Of a stretch of 64,000 nucleotides of DNA, positions 23,889 to 32,375 are shown one piece after another. The position numbers were made by a program, and so were the translations under genes. Source of the DNA: Acidovorax sp. 107 (GTDB taxonomy: Bacteria > Pseudomonadota > Gammaproteobacteria > Burkholderiales > Burkholderiaceae_C). Below the pieces are notes generated by a model. It ran no database searches. It was given only the letters and a program-made list of their open reading frames with translations, and was not told the origin of the DNA. The DNA is taken from contig NZ_QBTZ01000001.1 of NCBI RefSeq assembly GCF_003058055.1, positions 436,501 to 500,500 of the forward strand, written 5' to 3'. Position 1 is the stretch's first letter. Every line of letters starts with the position of its first letter.

Positions 23889-24517
23889 GCGCCCCATCCA
23901 CATTGACCCCCTTGGGCGGCAGTTCTGCGCTCGACGAGGAGACCGCACGTGCCGAGTTGTATGGTCTGCTGTCACAGCTGTACTACGCAGCGCCTGGCCC
24001 TGAGCTGCTGTCTGCCTTGCGGGTGGCGGTGACGGAGGCCCCTGCCGACGGGGGCTTCTTGCAGGAGCCATGGCAGCAGTTGGTGGCGGCTTCGCGTGCG
24101 CTCAGCGATGCCGCCATTGCCCAGGAATTTGACCGGCTGTTCGGCGGCGTGGGCAAGCCCGAGGTGTTTCTGTACGGCTCGCACTACCTGAGCGGGTTTC
24201 TCAATGAAAAGCCGCTGGCGCGCTTGCGCACCGATCTGCAGCAACTGGGCCTGGCGCGGGATGAGGCCATGCCCGAGACCGAAGACCATGTCGCCTACCT
24301 GCTGGAGGTGATGCGCTACCTGATTGCGGGAGACGATGTGGCTGTCTGCAACCTGACATCGCAGCGTGAATTTTTCTCAACCCATTTGCAGCCCTGGGTC
24401 CTGCAACTGTGCGATGTGCTGGCGGCGCAGCCGAAGGCACCGTTTTATGCTGCGGTGGCCCATTTCACCCGTGCCTTTGTATCGGTGGAGTCCCAGGGCT
24501 TTGACATGTTGGATTAA
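23885..24517 (+). CDS. TorD/DmsD-type chaperone for molybdoenzyme maturation
   Basis: 210 aa, all-helical. Family features: ARAELYGLLSQLYYAAP at the start, EFDRLFGGVGKPEVFLYGSHYLSGFLNEKPL in the middle (given in part of its length), and PETEDHVAYLLEVMRYLI, which is the conserved E(D/P)H helix of TorD-like proteins. Such proteins bind the Tat signal or apo-form of molybdoenzymes until the cofactor is in. Here the client is most likely FdhA encoded 370 bp downstream. It starts at GTG 23885, overlapping the polyferredoxin stop by 4 bp (GTGA). Confidence 0.85.
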   Translation: MSAPSTLTPLGGSSALDEETARAELYGLLSQLYYAAPGPELLSALRVAVTEAPADGGFLQEPWQQLVAASRALSDAAIAQEFDRLFGGVGKPEVFLYGSHYLSGFLNEKPLARLRTDLQQLGLARDEAMPETEDHVAYLLEVMRYLIAGDDVAVCNLTSQREFFSTHLQPWVLQLCDVLAAQPKAPFYAAVAHFTRAFVSVESQGFDMLD

Positions 24518-24665
24518 CACCTCGGAATGCTCGTAAACCCTTGATGTGTCGCTACAAAAGATGAGTTTGTTACTGGGAGTTGTATAGCCCCATGGCAGGT
24601 TTTTACACACTGACATAGACTGTATGAATTCCGTTTCATAGCTGCCAGCCTTTCTGGAGACAAGC

Positions 24666-24875
24666 ATGCAGAACCGCCAGCCAAATTCCTCACGCCGGAG
24701 CTTCTTCTCCGGTGCCGCCACCGTCGGTGCTGCCGCCGCAGCTGTCGTGGCACTTCCCCATGTTGCGCCGACCGATGCCGTGGTGTCGGAGCCCGCCCGC
24801 GTGGCTCCCGAAAAGGGCGGTGGCTACCACCTGTCTGCCCGTGTGAAGCAGTACTACAAGACCACCCAACTCTGA
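24666..24875 (+). CDS. Small Tat-signal protein of formate dehydrogenase loci
   Basis: 69 aa. A twin-arginine signal (SSRRSFFSGAATVGAAAAAVVAL) takes up the first ~35 residues; the mature part ends GGYHLSARVKQYYKTTQL. It matches the small family annotated as formate dehydrogenase region Tat-target protein. Folded export by Tat suggests it accompanies the catalytic subunit, which starts 14 bp later. tctggagac lies just upstream as ribosome binding site. Role in the enzyme (subunit or assembly) is not established. Upstream, 24518-24665 is a 148-bp gap that probably holds the promoter of the fdhABC group. Confidence 0.85.
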   Translation: MQNRQPNSSRRSFFSGAATVGAAAAAVVALPHVAPTDAVVSEPARVAPEKGGGYHLSARVKQYYKTTQL

Positions 24876-24889
24876 CAGCGGGGCGCGCC

Positions 24890-27856
24890 ATGTTGCTAAC
24901 CAAGAAGTCTTCCCATTCCGTGCAGGGCAACGGCTCTGCATCGCCCTTTGTGCACAGCCTGCGCCGTGGCCTGTCGCAGGCCCTGCCCACCATGGACCGC
25001 CGCTCTTTCCTGCGCCGCTCCGGCCTGGGTGTGGGCGTCGGCATTGCTGCATCGCAGCTCACACTGGTCAAAAAATCCAACGCCGCCGAAGGTGCCAAGG
25101 CTGGCATGGGCGACAGCAAGATCGAAGTGCGCCGCACCGTGTGTACCCACTGTTCGGTGGGCTGCGCGGTGGATGCCGTGGTCGAGAACGGCGTGTGGGT
25201 GCGCCAGGAGGCAGTGTTCGACTCACCCATCAACCTGGGTGCACACTGTGCCAAGGGCGCGGCCCTGCGCGAGCACGGCCATGGCGAGTACCGCCTGCGT
25301 TACCCCATGAAGCTGGTCAACGGCAAGTACGAGCGCATCAGCTGGGACACGGCCCTGAACGAGATCACGGCCAAGATGCAGGAGCTGCGCAAGGCCAGCG
25401 GCCCCGACAGCGTGTACTTCATTGGCTCCTCCAAGCACAACAACGAGCAGGCTTACCTGCTGCGCAAGTTCGTGAGCTTCTGGGGCACCAACAACTGCGA
25501 CCACCAGGCGCGCATCTGCCACTCAACCACCGTGGCGGGCGTGGCCAACACATGGGGCTACGGCGCCATGACCAATTCGTACAACGACATGCAAAACAGC
25601 AAGGTCGCTCTGTACATCGGCTCCAACGCCGCCGAAGCCCACCCGGTGAGCATGATGCACATGCTGCACGCCAAGGAAACCGGCTGCAAGATGATCGTCG
25701 TGGACCCGCGTTTCACCCGCACGGCGGCCAAGGCCGATGAATACGTGCGCATCCGCTCGGGCACCGACATCCCCTTCCTGTTTGGCCTGCTGTACCACAT
25801 CTTCAAGAACGGCTGGGAAGACAAGAAGTACATCAACGACCGTGTCTACGGCATGGACAAGGTGCGCGAGGACGTGCTGGCCAAGTGGTCGCCCGACAAG
25901 GTGGAAGAGGCCTGTGGCGTCAAGGAAGACCAGATGTTCAAGGTCGCCAAGATGCTGCACGACAACAACCCCGGCACCATCGTCTGGTGCATGGGCCAGA
26001 CGCAGCACAGCATCGGCAATGCCATGGTGCGCGCCTCGTGCATTCTGCAGCTGGCGCTGGGCAACGTGGGCAAGAGCGGTGGTGGCACCAACATCTTCCG
26101 TGGCCACGACAACGTGCAGGGCGCTACCGATGTGGGCCCCAACCCCGACTCGCTGCCCGGCTATTACGGCCTGGCCGAAGGCTCGTGGAAGCACTTCGCA
26201 GCCGTGTGGGGCGTGGATTTTGAATGGATCAAGAAGCAGTACGCCTCGCCCGCGATGATGTCCAAGAACGGCATCACCGTGTCGCGCTGGATCGACGGCG
26301 TGCTGGAGAAAAACGAACTGATCGACCAGGACTCCAATCTGCGCGGTGTGTTCTATTGGGGCCATGCCCCCAATTCGCAGACCCGTGGTCTGGAGATGAA
26401 GCGGGCCATGGACAAGCTGGATCTGCTGGTGGTGGTGGACCCCTACCCATCGGCCACCGCTGCCATGGCGGCCATGCCCGGCAAGGCCGAAGACCTGAAC
26501 CCCAACCGCGCGGTGTACCTGCTGCCGGCGGCCACCCAGTTCGAGACCAGCGGCTCGTGCACGGCGTCGAACCGGTCGCTGCAGTGGCGCGAGAAGGTGA
26601 TCGAGCCGCTGTGGGAAAGCCGCTCGGACCACATGATCATGCACCAATTCGCCGAGAAGCTGGGGTTTGCGGCCGAGCTGTCCAAGAACTACAAGATGCA
26701 GAAGGTCAAGGGCATGGACGAGCCTGTGCCGGAAGACATCCTGCGGGAGATCAACCGCAGTGTCTGGACCATCGGCTACACCGGCCAGAGCCCCGAGCGC
26801 CTGAAGGCCCACATGAAGAACATGCACGTGTTCGATGTGAAGACCCTCAAGGCCAAGGGCGGCAAGGACAAGGAAACCGGCTACGACTTTACGGGCGACT
26901 ACTTCGGCTTGCCATGGCCTTGCTACGGCACCCCCGAACTCAAGCACCCGGGCTCGTCCAACCTGTACGACACCTCCAAGCATGTGATGGATGGTGGCGG
27001 TAACTTCCGCGCCAACTTCGGCGTGGAGAAGGATGGCGTGAACCTGCTGGCCGAGGATGGTTCACATTCGCTGGGTTCGGAAATCACCACGGGTTACCCC
27101 GAGTTCGACCATGTGCTGCTCAAGAAGCTGGGCTGGTGGGACGATCTTTCTGACGCCGAGAAGGCCAAGGCCGAAGGCAAGAACTGGAAGACCGACCCCA
27201 CGGGCGCGATCATTCGCGTGGCCATGAAGCATGGTTGCCACCCCTTCGGCAACGCCAAGGCCCGTGCCGTGGTGTGGAACTTCCCTGATGCGATCCCGCA
27301 GCACCGCGAGCCGATCTATGGCACCAAGCCCGAGCTGGTGGCCAAGTACCCCACGCACGACGACAAGAAGGCTTTCTGGCGTCTGCCCACGCTCTACAAG
27401 AGCATCCAGGACAAGAACGTGGCCGACAAGGTGGCCGAGAAGTTCCCGCTCATCCTCAGCTCGGGCCGTCTGGTCGAGTACGAAGGCGGCGGCGAGGAAA
27501 CCCGTTCCAACCCCTGGCTGGCCGAGCTGCAGCAAGAGGCATTTGTCGAGATCAACCCCAAGACGGCTGCCGACAGAGGCATCCGTAACGGCGAGCGCGT
27601 GTGGCTGAGCTCACCCACAGGAGCCCGCCTCAATGTGCAGGCGCTGGTCACCGAGCGCGTGGCACCCGATACGGTGTGGATGCCCTTCCACTTCTCGGGC
27701 CGCTGGCAGGGAGCGGACATGCTGGCGCACTATCCCAAGGGCGCGGCGCCTGTGGTGCGCGGTGAGGCTGTGAACACGGCCACCACCTATGGCTACGACA
27801 GCGTGACCATGATGCAAGAAACCAAGACCACGATCTGCAACGTGGAACGCGCCTGA
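24890..27856 (+). CDS. fdhA: Respiratory formate dehydrogenase catalytic subunit FdhA (Tat-exported)
   Basis: 988 aa; periplasmic Mo/W-bis-MGD enzyme oxidising formate and sending electrons to the membrane via FdhB and FdhC. Tat motif DRRSFLRRSG near residue 36, preceded by an unusually long n-region; a second Met just before the motif (24992) is the alternative start. [4Fe-4S] ligands begin at Cys85 (CTHCSVGC). The metal ligand is Cys210 in ARICHS, with His211 following, so no selenocysteine is needed. Conserved FRGHDNVQGATDVGPNPD and the C-terminal molybdopterin-binding domain are intact. Full length for the FdnG-like class. Confidence 0.95.
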   Translation: MLLTKKSSHSVQGNGSASPFVHSLRRGLSQALPTMDRRSFLRRSGLGVGVGIAASQLTLVKKSNAAEGAKAGMGDSKIEVRRTVCTHCSVGCAVDAVVENGVWVRQEAVFDSPINLGAHCAKGAALREHGHGEYRLRYPMKLVNGKYERISWDTALNEITAKMQELRKASGPDSVYFIGSSKHNNEQAYLLRKFVSFWGTNNCDHQARICHSTTVAGVANTWGYGAMTNSYNDMQNSKVALYIGSNAAEAHPVSMMHMLHAKETGCKMIVVDPRFTRTAAKADEYVRIRSGTDIPFLFGLLYHIFKNGWEDKKYINDRVYGMDKVREDVLAKWSPDKVEEACGVKEDQMFKVAKMLHDNNPGTIVWCMGQTQHSIGNAMVRASCILQLALGNVGKSGGGTNIFRGHDNVQGATDVGPNPDSLPGYYGLAEGSWKHFAAVWGVDFEWIKKQYASPAMMSKNGITVSRWIDGVLEKNELIDQDSNLRGVFYWGHAPNSQTRGLEMKRAMDKLDLLVVVDPYPSATAAMAAMPGKAEDLNPNRAVYLLPAATQFETSGSCTASNRSLQWREKVIEPLWESRSDHMIMHQFAEKLGFAAELSKNYKMQKVKGMDEPVPEDILREINRSVWTIGYTGQSPERLKAHMKNMHVFDVKTLKAKGGKDKETGYDFTGDYFGLPWPCYGTPELKHPGSSNLYDTSKHVMDGGGNFRANFGVEKDGVNLLAEDGSHSLGSEITTGYPEFDHVLLKKLGWWDDLSDAEKAKAEGKNWKTDPTGAIIRVAMKHGCHPFGNAKARAVVWNFPDAIPQHREPIYGTKPELVAKYPTHDDKKAFWRLPTLYKSIQDKNVADKVAEKFPLILSSGRLVEYEGGGEETRSNPWLAELQQEAFVEINPKTAADRGIRNGERVWLSSPTGARLNVQALVTERVAPDTVWMPFHFSGRWQGADMLAHYPKGAAPVVRGEAVNTATTYGYDSVTMMQETKTTICNVERA

Positions 27857-27879
27857 TCGCGCCACGCAAGGAGACACAC

Positions 27880-28497
27880 ATGGCACGAATGAAATTCATC
27901 TGTGACGCAGAGCGCTGCATCGAGTGCAACGGCTGCGTGACCGCCTGCAAAAACGAGCACGAGGTGCCCTGGGGCGTGAACCGCCGCCGCGTGGTCACGC
28001 TCAACGACGGCGTCCCGGGCGAAAAGTCCATCTCGGTCGCCTGCATGCACTGCAGCGATGCCCCCTGCATGGCGGTTTGCCCCGTCAACTGCTTCTACCG
28101 CACCGAAGAAGGTGTGGTGCTGCACGACAAGGATGTGTGCATTGGCTGCGGCTACTGCAGCTATGCCTGCCCGTTCGGTGCGCCCCAGTTCCCCTCGCAA
28201 GGTACCTTTGGGGTGCGCGGCAAGATGGACAAGTGCACCTTCTGTGCCGGTGGCCCGGAGACACACGGCAGCCAGGCAGAGTTCGAGAAATATGGCCGCA
28301 ACCGCTTGGCCGAAGGCAAGCTGCCCGCGTGCGCAGAAATGTGCTCTACCAAGGCTCTGCTGGCTGGCGACGGCGATGTGGTGGCTGACATCTTCCGTAA
28401 CCGTGTGGTGCAGCGCGGCAAAGGCGCCGAGGTGTGGGGTTGGGGCACGGCCTACGGTTCGCAACAGGCAGGCCAGTCTGCAGGAGGCAAGTCATGA
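27880..28497 (+). CDS. fdhB: Respiratory formate dehydrogenase iron-sulfur subunit FdhB
   Basis: 205 aa with four [4Fe-4S] motifs: CIECNGCVTACKNEH, CMHCSDAPCMAVCPVNC, CIGCGYCSYACPFGAP and CTFC ... CAEMC. It forms the electron wire between FdhA and the cytochrome b subunit. It has no Tat signal of its own, so export would be by hitch-hiking with FdhA. The C-terminal membrane helix of E. coli FdnH is missing; this fits the shorter FdhB type. It lies 23 bp after fdhA with ggaga as ribosome binding site, and overlaps the next gene by 4 bp. Confidence 0.95.
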   Translation: MARMKFICDAERCIECNGCVTACKNEHEVPWGVNRRRVVTLNDGVPGEKSISVACMHCSDAPCMAVCPVNCFYRTEEGVVLHDKDVCIGCGYCSYACPFGAPQFPSQGTFGVRGKMDKCTFCAGGPETHGSQAEFEKYGRNRLAEGKLPACAEMCSTKALLAGDGDVVADIFRNRVVQRGKGAEVWGWGTAYGSQQAGQSAGGKS

Positions 28498-28736
28498 TGC
28501 AGCGTACCGTTTCCTGGACCCTGGCTGCCGCGGCGGCGGTGCTGTCACTCAGCGCCTGCAGCGAGAAGCCGCAGACGGGTGTAGGCATCCGCACTGATGC
28601 CCCTGCATACGCAGGCACGGGCAGCAATTTCATGCAGCCTGGATGGAAAGCAGGCGACAAAACCAGTTGGGAAGCGCAGTTGAAGGCGCGCCAGCAGTAC
28701 GGCCAGAACGAATACACCCGCACCCAGGCGAAGTGA
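28494..28736 (+). CDS. Small lipoprotein encoded within the fdhABC operon
   Basis: 80 aa. A hydrophobic signal ends in the lipobox LSAC (Cys22). The mature part (KPQTGVGIRTDAPAYAGTGS, then WEAQLKARQQYGQNEYTR) is short and polar. ATGATG start overlaps the fdhB stop, with aggaggc as a strong ribosome binding site, so it is cotranslated with the enzyme. I do not recognise a named family. It could anchor or shield the periplasmic enzyme complex; that is a guess from context. Confidence 0.75.
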   Translation: MMQRTVSWTLAAAAAVLSLSACSEKPQTGVGIRTDAPAYAGTGSNFMQPGWKAGDKTSWEAQLKARQQYGQNEYTRTQAK

Positions 28737-28744
28737 GGTCCACC

Positions 28745-29959
28745 ATGAAATACATCGTGTGGTCCATGGCCCTGGCGGCCAGCCTGGCCTGGGGGCCGTC
28801 GAGCGCCCAGACGCCGCCAGCGGCGCCGGACGCGTCCGCTGCGGCTGCGCCCGCCGCACCGACTGCGGTGGGCGGCGTGCAAAGCCAGAATATCTTTCAG
28901 GTCAAACCCGACGCCAGTGCCGACCCCAAATACGCCGAGCAGACCAACGGCGAACGCATGAAGGTGCAGCCCGGCAACAACGCCCCCATGTGGCGCCAGG
29001 TGGGGCAGGGCGTGACCGGCTACAGCAGCCTGCCCGTCACGCAGGCGCCCGAGGCTGGCAACCTCATCCAGCGCTTTGTGCAGTACCCGGGTTCACGGGT
29101 GACCAACGCGGGCGAAGCCTGGCGGCAGGTGCGCAACCACTGGATCATTCCTTACGGCGCTGCGTTGTTCGCCATTGTGTTGCTGGCATTGGGTATCTTC
29201 TACTTTGTGAAAGGCCCGCTGGGGCACGAGCACCCCGACGATGCCAGCGCCCGGCGCATCGAACGCTTCACGCCTTTCGAGCGCGCGGCGCACTGGTCCA
29301 ACGCCTTTGCGTTCATCACGCTGGCCATTTCCGGTATCGTCATGGCGTTTGGCAAGTTCTTTCTGCTGCCCATCATGGGGGCGACGCTGTTTGGGTGGCT
29401 CACCTACGCGCTCAAGAACGTGCACAACTTCATGGGACCGCTGTTTGCTGTCTCGCTGGCCGTGATCATCCTCACGTTCGTCAAGGACAACATCGCCAAT
29501 CGGGCAGACTTTGTGTGGCTGTCGAAGGGCGGCGGCATGCTGGGCGGTGATCACCAGGTTCCCTCCCATCGCTTCAATGCGGGCGAGAAGGGGCTGTTCT
29601 GGTGGGGTATCACCATTCCTGGCATCTTTGTGGTGGGAACGGGGCTGGTGCTCGACAAGCTCATCCCTGGCTTCGGTGATGTGCGTGGCGACATGCAGAT
29701 CGCCCACATGATCCACGCCACCCTGGCGATCTGGATGATGGCGCTGATCTGTGGCCACATCTACATGGGCACGGTGGGCATGCGCGGCGCCTACAAGGCC
29801 ATGAAGACAGGGTATGTGAGCGAGGGGTGGGCCCAGGAGCACCACGAGCTTTGGTACGACGATGTCCAGGCGGGCAAGATCCCCCGCCAGCGCAGCGCCA
29901 ATCCATCGGCCGCCGATACAGCAGCAACACCATCTGCGGGCCAGCCCGCGCAGGTTTGA
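28745..29959 (+). CDS. fdhC: Respiratory formate dehydrogenase cytochrome b subunit FdhC (gamma)
   Basis: 404 aa. A signal peptide (ALAASLAWGPSSAQ) and a periplasmic Ala/Pro-rich part of about 130 residues precede the membrane domain. Four or more helices follow: IIPYGAALFAIVLLALGIFYFV, AFITLAISGIVMAFGKFFLL, FMGPLFAVSLAVIILTFV, LFWWGITIPGIFVVGTGLV and MIHATLAIWMMALICGHIYMG. Histidines in FERAAHWSN, NVHNFMG, IAHMIHAT and GHIYMG are candidate haem b ligands and it would reduce quinone. The start at 28745 follows gaggtcc. The long periplasmic N-terminus is longer than in E. coli FdnI but usual for this subtype. Confidence 0.93.
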   Translation: MKYIVWSMALAASLAWGPSSAQTPPAAPDASAAAAPAAPTAVGGVQSQNIFQVKPDASADPKYAEQTNGERMKVQPGNNAPMWRQVGQGVTGYSSLPVTQAPEAGNLIQRFVQYPGSRVTNAGEAWRQVRNHWIIPYGAALFAIVLLALGIFYFVKGPLGHEHPDDASARRIERFTPFERAAHWSNAFAFITLAISGIVMAFGKFFLLPIMGATLFGWLTYALKNVHNFMGPLFAVSLAVIILTFVKDNIANRADFVWLSKGGGMLGGDHQVPSHRFNAGEKGLFWWGITIPGIFVVGTGLVLDKLIPGFGDVRGDMQIAHMIHATLAIWMMALICGHIYMGTVGMRGAYKAMKTGYVSEGWAQEHHELWYDDVQAGKIPRQRSANPSAADTAATPSAGQPAQV

Positions 29960-29970
29960 GGTTTCGCACC

Positions 29971-30360
29971 ATGAAGCAAATTTTCCGACCCTCCCTGCTG
30001 GCGCTGTGCGCAGCCAGCGTCTGTACCCTGGCATCCGCCAAACTGCCGGCTCCCTCGCCCGAGGCCGCTGCGAAGGCTGCGGAAGCTGCGGCCAAGGCGG
30101 CCTGGGCTGGCAAAGTGGACAACTACAAGCTGTGCCTGTCGCAAGACAAGGTGGCCGCCCACTACCGCAAGACCACGCCTTCTGCCAAGCCAGCCACGGC
30201 CACTGCCGCGGCATGCGCCGACCCTGGCCCATTCGCCTACACGCCACCCGCCGACAAGCCCGCCGAGGCTGCCGGTGCGCATTCGCCACCCGGCACTGCC
30301 AGCAGCCCACCAAGCACGCAGGTGCCTGCCGCAGTGGCGGCACCCGCCTCCAAGCCCTGA
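29971..30360 (+). CDS. Small secreted Ala/Pro-rich protein at the end of the fdh operon
   Basis: 129 aa. A classical signal peptide (LLALCAASVCTLASA) is followed by an Ala/Lys-rich helix (EAAAKAAEAAAKAAWAGKV), a short conserved-looking core DNYKLCLSQDKVAAHYRK with later Cys in AAACADPGPFAYTPP, and a Pro/Ala tail. It starts 11 bp after fdhC and is followed by a terminator, so it is the last gene of the operon. No family was recognised. The two mature cysteines could pair in the periplasm. Function unknown. Confidence 0.75.
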   Translation: MKQIFRPSLLALCAASVCTLASAKLPAPSPEAAAKAAEAAAKAAWAGKVDNYKLCLSQDKVAAHYRKTTPSAKPATATAAACADPGPFAYTPPADKPAEAAGAHSPPGTASSPPSTQVPAAVAAPASKP

Positions 30361-30385
30361 CGCCCCGATTGGCGCTCGGCTCCGA

Positions 30386-30416
30386 GCCGCGTTCCCGGGT
30401 GGGGCGCGGCTTTTTT
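30386..30416 (+). terminator. Terminator after the fdh operon
   Basis: gccgcg ... cgcggc stem with a GC-rich loop followed directly by six T (30411-30416), 26 bp past the last fdh-operon gene. Confidence 0.85.
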
Positions 30417-30564
30417 ATGGGCGCTGATGCCCAAGCGGAGCACCGACGCCTGGTGCACCACGCTGCAACGCCGGGTTGCGCCACCCCGCGTGCTGACCCG
30501 GCCGCGCAATAGTCCATTGCCCCTGCACGGATCGCCGCCGAGCCACACTGCGTATATTTACCCC

Positions 30565-31512
30565 ATGAGTTCCTCTCCATCTCCCTCTGGCTTGCCTATG
30601 CCCGCGCCTGTGCTGCCGCGCCTGACGCAGGCCCGTGCCCCGCTGACCCATGCCGTGGAGATCGTCAACGAGCTGGGGGAACGCGAGCAGGTGCAGATTC
30701 CCGCCGAGCGCCCGCTCACGATCTATGTGGACAAACGCGAGTTGGTCACGCTGATGACGCTGGGCGCGCAGCCCGAGCTGCTGGTGTTGGGTTACCTGCG
30801 CAACCAGCGGCTGGTCGAGTCGGTGCTTGACATCGAATCCATCACCGTCGATTGGGAGGTCCACGCTGCCGCCGTGCGCACGCGCCACGGTATTGCACGC
30901 ATTGAAGAGCGCACGGCCAGCAAGGTCGTCACCACGGGCTGCGGGCAGGGCAGCGTGTTCGGCGGCCTGATGGACGAAGTGGACCGCATCAAGTTGCCCG
31001 AAGCCCGTTTGACCCAAGGCCAGCTGTACGGCATCGTCAATGCGATTCGCCTCAAGGAGACTACCTACAAGTCGTCTGGCTCGGTGCACGGTTGCGCGCT
31101 GTTCCAGGGCGAGGAGCTGCTGGTCTTTGTGGAAGACGTCGGCCGCCACAATGCCATCGACACCATTGCTGGCTGGATGTGGATGAATCCTGAAACACCA
31201 GCCTCGGACAATGCGGCCTCAGATGCCCTGGCTGTTCCCATGTCGGGGGCGGACAAGGTGTTCTACACCACCGGCCGTCTGACCAGTGAGATGGTCATCA
31301 AGTCTGCGCAGATGGGGGTGCCCATCGTGGTGTCCCGCAGTGGCATGACACAGATGGGCCATGCCGTTGCCCAGCAACTGGGCCTGTGCGCCATCGGGCG
31401 GGCTACCAACCGACGGTTCGTCTGTTTCAGCGGCACGCACCGCTTGGTGCTGCAGCCAGAGCTGGCCCAGCCGCCTGTGGTGCCGCCAGCGCAAGTGTTG
31501 AACCCGCATTGA
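30565..31512 (+). CDS. fdhD: Formate dehydrogenase accessory sulfurtransferase FdhD
   Basis: 315 aa, cytoplasmic. Transfers sulfur from IscS to the Mo-bis-MGD cofactor, which formate dehydrogenases need for activity. Family blocks: ERPLTIYVDKRELVTLMTLG, TTGCGQGSVF, LYGIVNAI, SSGSVHGCALF, VEDVGRHNAIDTIAGW and TTGRLTSEMVIKSA. In E. coli FdhD the sulfur-carrying loop has two Cys (CGVCG); here only the first is kept (GCGQG). The ATG at 30565 fits the family length; an upstream in-frame extension does not. It can serve both formate dehydrogenases in the window, taking the place of fdsC. Confidence 0.93.
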   Translation: MSSSPSPSGLPMPAPVLPRLTQARAPLTHAVEIVNELGEREQVQIPAERPLTIYVDKRELVTLMTLGAQPELLVLGYLRNQRLVESVLDIESITVDWEVHAAAVRTRHGIARIEERTASKVVTTGCGQGSVFGGLMDEVDRIKLPEARLTQGQLYGIVNAIRLKETTYKSSGSVHGCALFQGEELLVFVEDVGRHNAIDTIAGWMWMNPETPASDNAASDALAVPMSGADKVFYTTGRLTSEMVIKSAQMGVPIVVSRSGMTQMGHAVAQQLGLCAIGRATNRRFVCFSGTHRLVLQPELAQPPVVPPAQVLNPH

Positions 31513-31561
31513 AGCGAAGGTGGGCGTGGGCGAAGTCCTGTGTGGGTGTCGGAGGCGGACG

Positions 31562-31592
31562 AAAAAAAGCCGGCTGTGAGAAGCCGGCTTTT
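31562..31592. terminator. Bidirectional terminator between fdhD and the RRM gene
   Basis: agccggct / agccggct arms (31568-31575 and 31582-31589), A-run before and T-run after, between convergent genes 49 bp past fdhD. Confidence 0.85.
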
Positions 31593-31612
31593 GATGGCGC
31601 AGAGGGCAGGGT

Positions 31613-31963
31613 TCAGTAGCGACCGCCGCCAAACCCACCGTTGCCATATCCCACGTCCGAGCGCTTGCTCGTGTTGTAGCCGGTAGCACTGTAGCCGCCG
31701 GAGCTGCCAGCCGATTCGCGAGGGCGGGCCAGGTTGACCACGATCGAGCGCCCATCGACGGACATGCCGTGCAGCGCGCTGATGGCGGCCTGGGCCACTT
31801 CGGCATTGGCCATCTCCACGAACCCGAAGCCCTTGGAGCGACCGGTTTCGCGGTCCATCATGACCTTGGCGGACGACACGCCCCCGAACTCTGCAAAGTT
31901 GCTTTCGAGTATGGAGTCGGTGACGGAGTAGGGCAGGTTGCCCACGTAGATTTTGCTGCTCAT
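31613..31963 (-). CDS. RNA-binding protein with one RRM domain
   Basis: 116 aa. A single RNA recognition motif occupies residues 1-80, with RNP2 IYVGNL and RNP1 KGFGFVEM; a Gly/Ser/Tyr-rich tail ends YGNGGFGGGRY. Bacterial proteins of this shape bind single-stranded RNA and are often cold-induced, acting as RNA chaperones. The ATG at 31963 has an aggctcctcc stretch just upstream; a longer frame from 32194 is not supported. A convergent terminator lies downstream. Its probable long leader (31964-32099) is gene-free and may be regulatory, as in other cold-shock RNA-binding genes. Confidence 0.92.
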   Translation of the reverse strand: MSSKIYVGNLPYSVTDSILESNFAEFGGVSSAKVMMDRETGRSKGFGFVEMANAEVAQAAISALHGMSVDGRSIVVNLARPRESAGSSGGYSATGYNTSKRSDVGYGNGGFGGGRY

Positions 31964-32099
31964 GGAGGAGCCTTTCTGAAGAGTGGTGCGCAACGAGTGG
32001 CGTACCGTGGGGACACAGCTGCGCGGATCGGGTGCCGTAGCAACTGAAGGGGTGAGCGGGGGACGAGCGCAGGCGATCTGGCGACCGCACATCCGTCCG

Positions 32100-32375
32100 T
32101 CAACACACGGGCGGGTGCCGCATGCACGTTTGCAGCCAACCCTGGGTAACAGCAAAGAGCCGGGCGGCTTCGCGCGAGGCAAAGGCTTTGTCAAAACGGA
32201 ACACTCGGCAGTAGCTGCCGTTGCCCTGGGAGCGTTGGACCGAGAACGAGGCGCGGAAGCGGCCGCAGTCGGTGGGGTGTGTCGCGGGCGAAACGACGTA
32301 CTGGCCCATGGAGATGGCGGTATTTGAAATCGGGTGCATTCGGAAACGCGGGCCTGTATCGGCCTGCGTGAGCAT
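32100..32375 (-). CDS. Small CV_2116-like hypothetical protein
   Basis: 91 aa with the chosen start. The sequence HPISNTAISMGQYVVSPATH ... CGRFRASFSVQ ... CRVFRFDKAFASREAARLFAVTQG resembles a small betaproteobacterial family (annotated CV_2116-type) of unknown function that I recall near cold-shock and RNA-binding genes. No signal or membrane segment. Possible starts are 32411 (GTG), 32375 and 32339; none has a clear ribosome binding site, so the N-terminus is uncertain. It lies upstream of the RRM gene on the same strand. Confidence 0.55.
   Translation of the reverse strand: MLTQADTGPRFRMHPISNTAISMGQYVVSPATHPTDCGRFRASFSVQRSQGNGSYCRVFRFDKAFASREAARLFAVTQGWLQTCMRHPPVC

Noticed and set aside
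24540..24556. ttgatgtgtcgcta, a possible FNR half-site before the small Tat protein gene
   Set aside because: Only the left half fits; the right half does not resemble ATCAA.
24589..24606. tggcag...ttac stretch resembling a sigma-54 -24/-12 promoter before the fdh genes
   Set aside because: The GC of the -12 element is not at the required spacing from the -24 GG, so the match fails at the key bases.
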